The notes under the pieces: model-generated
The model's database searches: none
What the model was told of the DNA's origin: nothing
What the model saw: the letters and a program-made list of their open reading frames with translations, nothing else
Part shown: in pieces, positions 7,467 to 8,500 of the stretch
How positions within the stretch are numbered: position 1 is the stretch's first letter
Layout: each line of letters starts with the position of its first letter
Program-made: the position numbers and the translations under genes
Assembly (NCBI GenBank): GCA_023426545.1
Contig: JAFAAN010000082.1
Coordinates: 1-8,500 of the forward strand
DNA: 8,500 nucleotides
Source of the DNA: Pseudomonadota bacterium
Lineage (GTDB): Bacteria; Myxococcota; Myxococcia; Myxococcales; Myxococcaceae
Direction of reading: 5' to 3'

Positions 7467-7482
7467 TGTTTGGGTTCAAACA
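7467..7482 (+). promoter_or_regulatory. Small hairpin in the leader of the M57 protease gene
   Basis: TGTTTG-GGTT-CAAACA is a perfect 6-bp stem with a 4-base loop in one of the less G+C-rich parts of the window, about 165 bp before the protease start. It could be an operator half-site pair or a leader hairpin; the evidence is only the symmetry. Confidence 0.3.
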
Positions 7483-7632
7483 TGGAGCGTGGCTGGTCCA
7501 GGAAAGACTGCCAATCGGGCTTTGTCCTCCGGGCGTCAGGCTGGCGCGGCAGTTGCTCATCGGCGGTGCGCTCCAGGCCGCGCGAGGCGCGAGGCGCCGG
7601 GCGGCAGGGGCGTCCCCCGAAGTGAAGGCGTC

Positions 7633-7638
7633 AGAGGA
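7633..7638 (+). promoter_or_regulatory. Ribosome binding site of the M57 protease gene
   Basis: AGAGGA lies 8 bases before the ATG at 7647 and supports that start, which is also the one that yields a proper lipoprotein signal peptide. Confidence 0.6.
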
Positions 7639-7646
7639 AACCCAAG

Positions 7647-8477
7647 ATGCTCAAGTTCCGCTCCGTTGCACTGGTTGCAGGTGTGGCCCTCCTCGGTTCC
7701 GCGTGCGGTGGCTCGGAGGCCACCGAGACCGAGCAGCCGAAGATGACGTGGGAGGAGTTCCGGGCCACCGTGGTGGAGGACCCCGAAGGGAAGCTGATTT
7801 TCGACGGTGACATGGCGCTGGACAGCGAGGAGGAGCTGCGCGCCTTCTTCGACAGCCACATCGCGGCGGACACCGGCACCCTGCGAGGGGGCCTGGCCGT
7901 CTACAACACCAGCCCCACCAAGTCGCCGACGGGCGACGTGAAGTGGAGCGCCACGCAGGCGGCGAACCTGACCTACTGCATCAGCGACACCTTCTCCGGC
8001 AACAAGTCGCGGATGGTGTCGGCGATGAACAGCGCCACGGCGGCCTGGGAGGCCACCGCGCGCGTCAACTTCGTGCACCTCACGCAGTACGACGCGAGCT
8101 GCACCGCGTCCCAGTCGGGCGTGCTCTTCGACGTGCGTCCGGTGAACGCGGGCGGCCAGTACCTGGCGCGCGCGTTCTTCCCGAACTCGACGCGGGCGGG
8201 CCGCAACGTGCTGGTGGACAACAGCGCCTTCGGCAGCATCTCGCCGTGGACGCTGGCGGGCATCATGCGCCACGAGCTGGGGCACGTGCTGGGCTTCCGC
8301 CACGAGCACACCCGCTCCACCGGCAGCGGCTGCTACGAGGACAACGCGTGGCGTGCCCTGACGACCTCGTATGACCGCGCCTCCGTCATGCACTACCCGC
8401 AGTGCAACGGCACCCAGACGGGCGACCTGGTCCTCTCCAGCCTGGACCAGCAGGGCGCGCGCTCTCTGTACCCGTAG
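7647..8477 (+). CDS. M57-family zinc metalloprotease lipoprotein
   Basis: A 276-residue exported zinc endopeptidase. The N-terminus is a lipoprotein signal peptide: basic MLKFR, a hydrophobic core, and lipobox LGSAC with the lipidated Cys20 followed by Gly-Gly. An acidic, probable propeptide region follows (about 33-72, including DGDMALDSEEELRAFF), a layout I associate with myxobacterial M57 proteases. The catalytic motif HELGHVLGFRHEH (209-221) gives zinc ligands His213 and His209, the general base Glu210 and a third ligand His219, a metzincin-type HExxHxxGxxH pattern. SVMHY (246-250) is the Met-turn. Cys111, Cys152, Cys229 and Cys253 could form two disulfides, consistent with an extracytoplasmic location. 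It ends at the stop at 8475-8477; the last 23 bases of the window show nothing more. Its role is likely in predation, nutrient release or envelope protein turnover, but the substrate cannot be read from sequence. Confidence 0.9.
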   Translation: MLKFRSVALVAGVALLGSACGGSEATETEQPKMTWEEFRATVVEDPEGKLIFDGDMALDSEEELRAFFDSHIAADTGTLRGGLAVYNTSPTKSPTGDVKWSATQAANLTYCISDTFSGNKSRMVSAMNSATAAWEATARVNFVHLTQYDASCTASQSGVLFDVRPVNAGGQYLARAFFPNSTRAGRNVLVDNSAFGSISPWTLAGIMRHELGHVLGFRHEHTRSTGSGCYEDNAWRALTTSYDRASVMHYPQCNGTQTGDLVLSSLDQQGARSLYP

Positions 8478-8500
8478 TCCGCCGCGCGGGGAGGCGCCGA

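Larger units (their letters stand above)
7135..7646. other. Divergent intergenic region between cls and the M57 protease gene
   Basis: About 510 bp without a convincing gene. The open frames across it have unusual composition, no recognisable motifs and no good ribosome binding sites. Its middle part (about 7270-7500) is visibly less G+C-rich than the genes around it, as expected of a promoter region. It holds a perfect 12-bp inverted repeat (7197-7232), an operator-like palindrome over a TTGACA hexamer (7295-7315) and a 6-bp hairpin (7467-7482). The protease transcript may have a leader of up to about 330 bases if it starts near the palindrome. Confidence 0.6.

Noticed and set aside
7162..7560. 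Minus-strand open frame of 132 codons in the divergent intergenic region
   Set aside because: No recognisable motif, no good ribosome binding site, and it covers the palindromes of the presumed promoter region.
7436..7810. Plus-strand open frame overlapping the start of the M57 gene
   Set aside because: It runs out of frame through the lipoprotein signal peptide region. The start at 7647 has a ribosome binding site and a clear lipobox.

Overview
The window looks like chromosomal DNA from a myxobacterium (Myxococcus, Corallococcus or Pyxidicoccus type). This rests on the very high G+C, the strong preference for G or C at third codon positions, the many long antisense shadow frames such DNA produces, and a secreted M57-type metalloprotease lipoprotein, a family typical of myxobacteria. 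No mobile element, CRISPR array, tRNA or rRNA is visible. It reads as ordinary core or semi-accessory chromosome, not as an island.

Layout, left to right. (1) A RecQ-family DNA helicase on the + strand. Its frame is open to the left edge, so its true start is probably outside the window. It ends at 2353 and is followed by two back-to-back hairpins. (2) An MBL-fold metallo-hydrolase of the UlaG/CMAH-like type on the + strand (2619-4013), with a good ribosome binding site. (3) Only 8 bp further on is the stop codon of a convergent minus-strand gene (4022-5593). It encodes a cobalamin-binding radical SAM protein with a C-terminal DUF4070-like region, resembling the hopanoid C-2 methylase HpnP. 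(4) A minus-strand cardiolipin synthase with two HKD motifs (5674-7134) lies 80 bp upstream of the radical SAM gene, probably in the same transcription unit. (5) A divergent intergenic region of about 510 bp (7135-7646), less G+C-rich than the genes, carries a perfect 12-bp inverted repeat, an operator-like TGTGTCA-N7-TGACACA palindrome over a TTGACA hexamer, and a small hairpin. (6) A + strand lipoprotein zinc metalloprotease of family M57 (7647-8477).

How they may work together: Cls and the radical SAM protein form a plausible co-directional pair centred on membrane lipid chemistry. Cls makes cardiolipin, while the HpnP-like enzyme would add a methyl or make another radical modification to an unknown substrate. 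The convergent MBL protein may or may not belong to that pathway. RecQ and the protease appear to be unrelated neighbours. I see no confident evidence of a wholly new system. The points most worth checking are the Cls and radical SAM pairing, the degenerate MBL active site, and the palindromes in the divergent promoter region.
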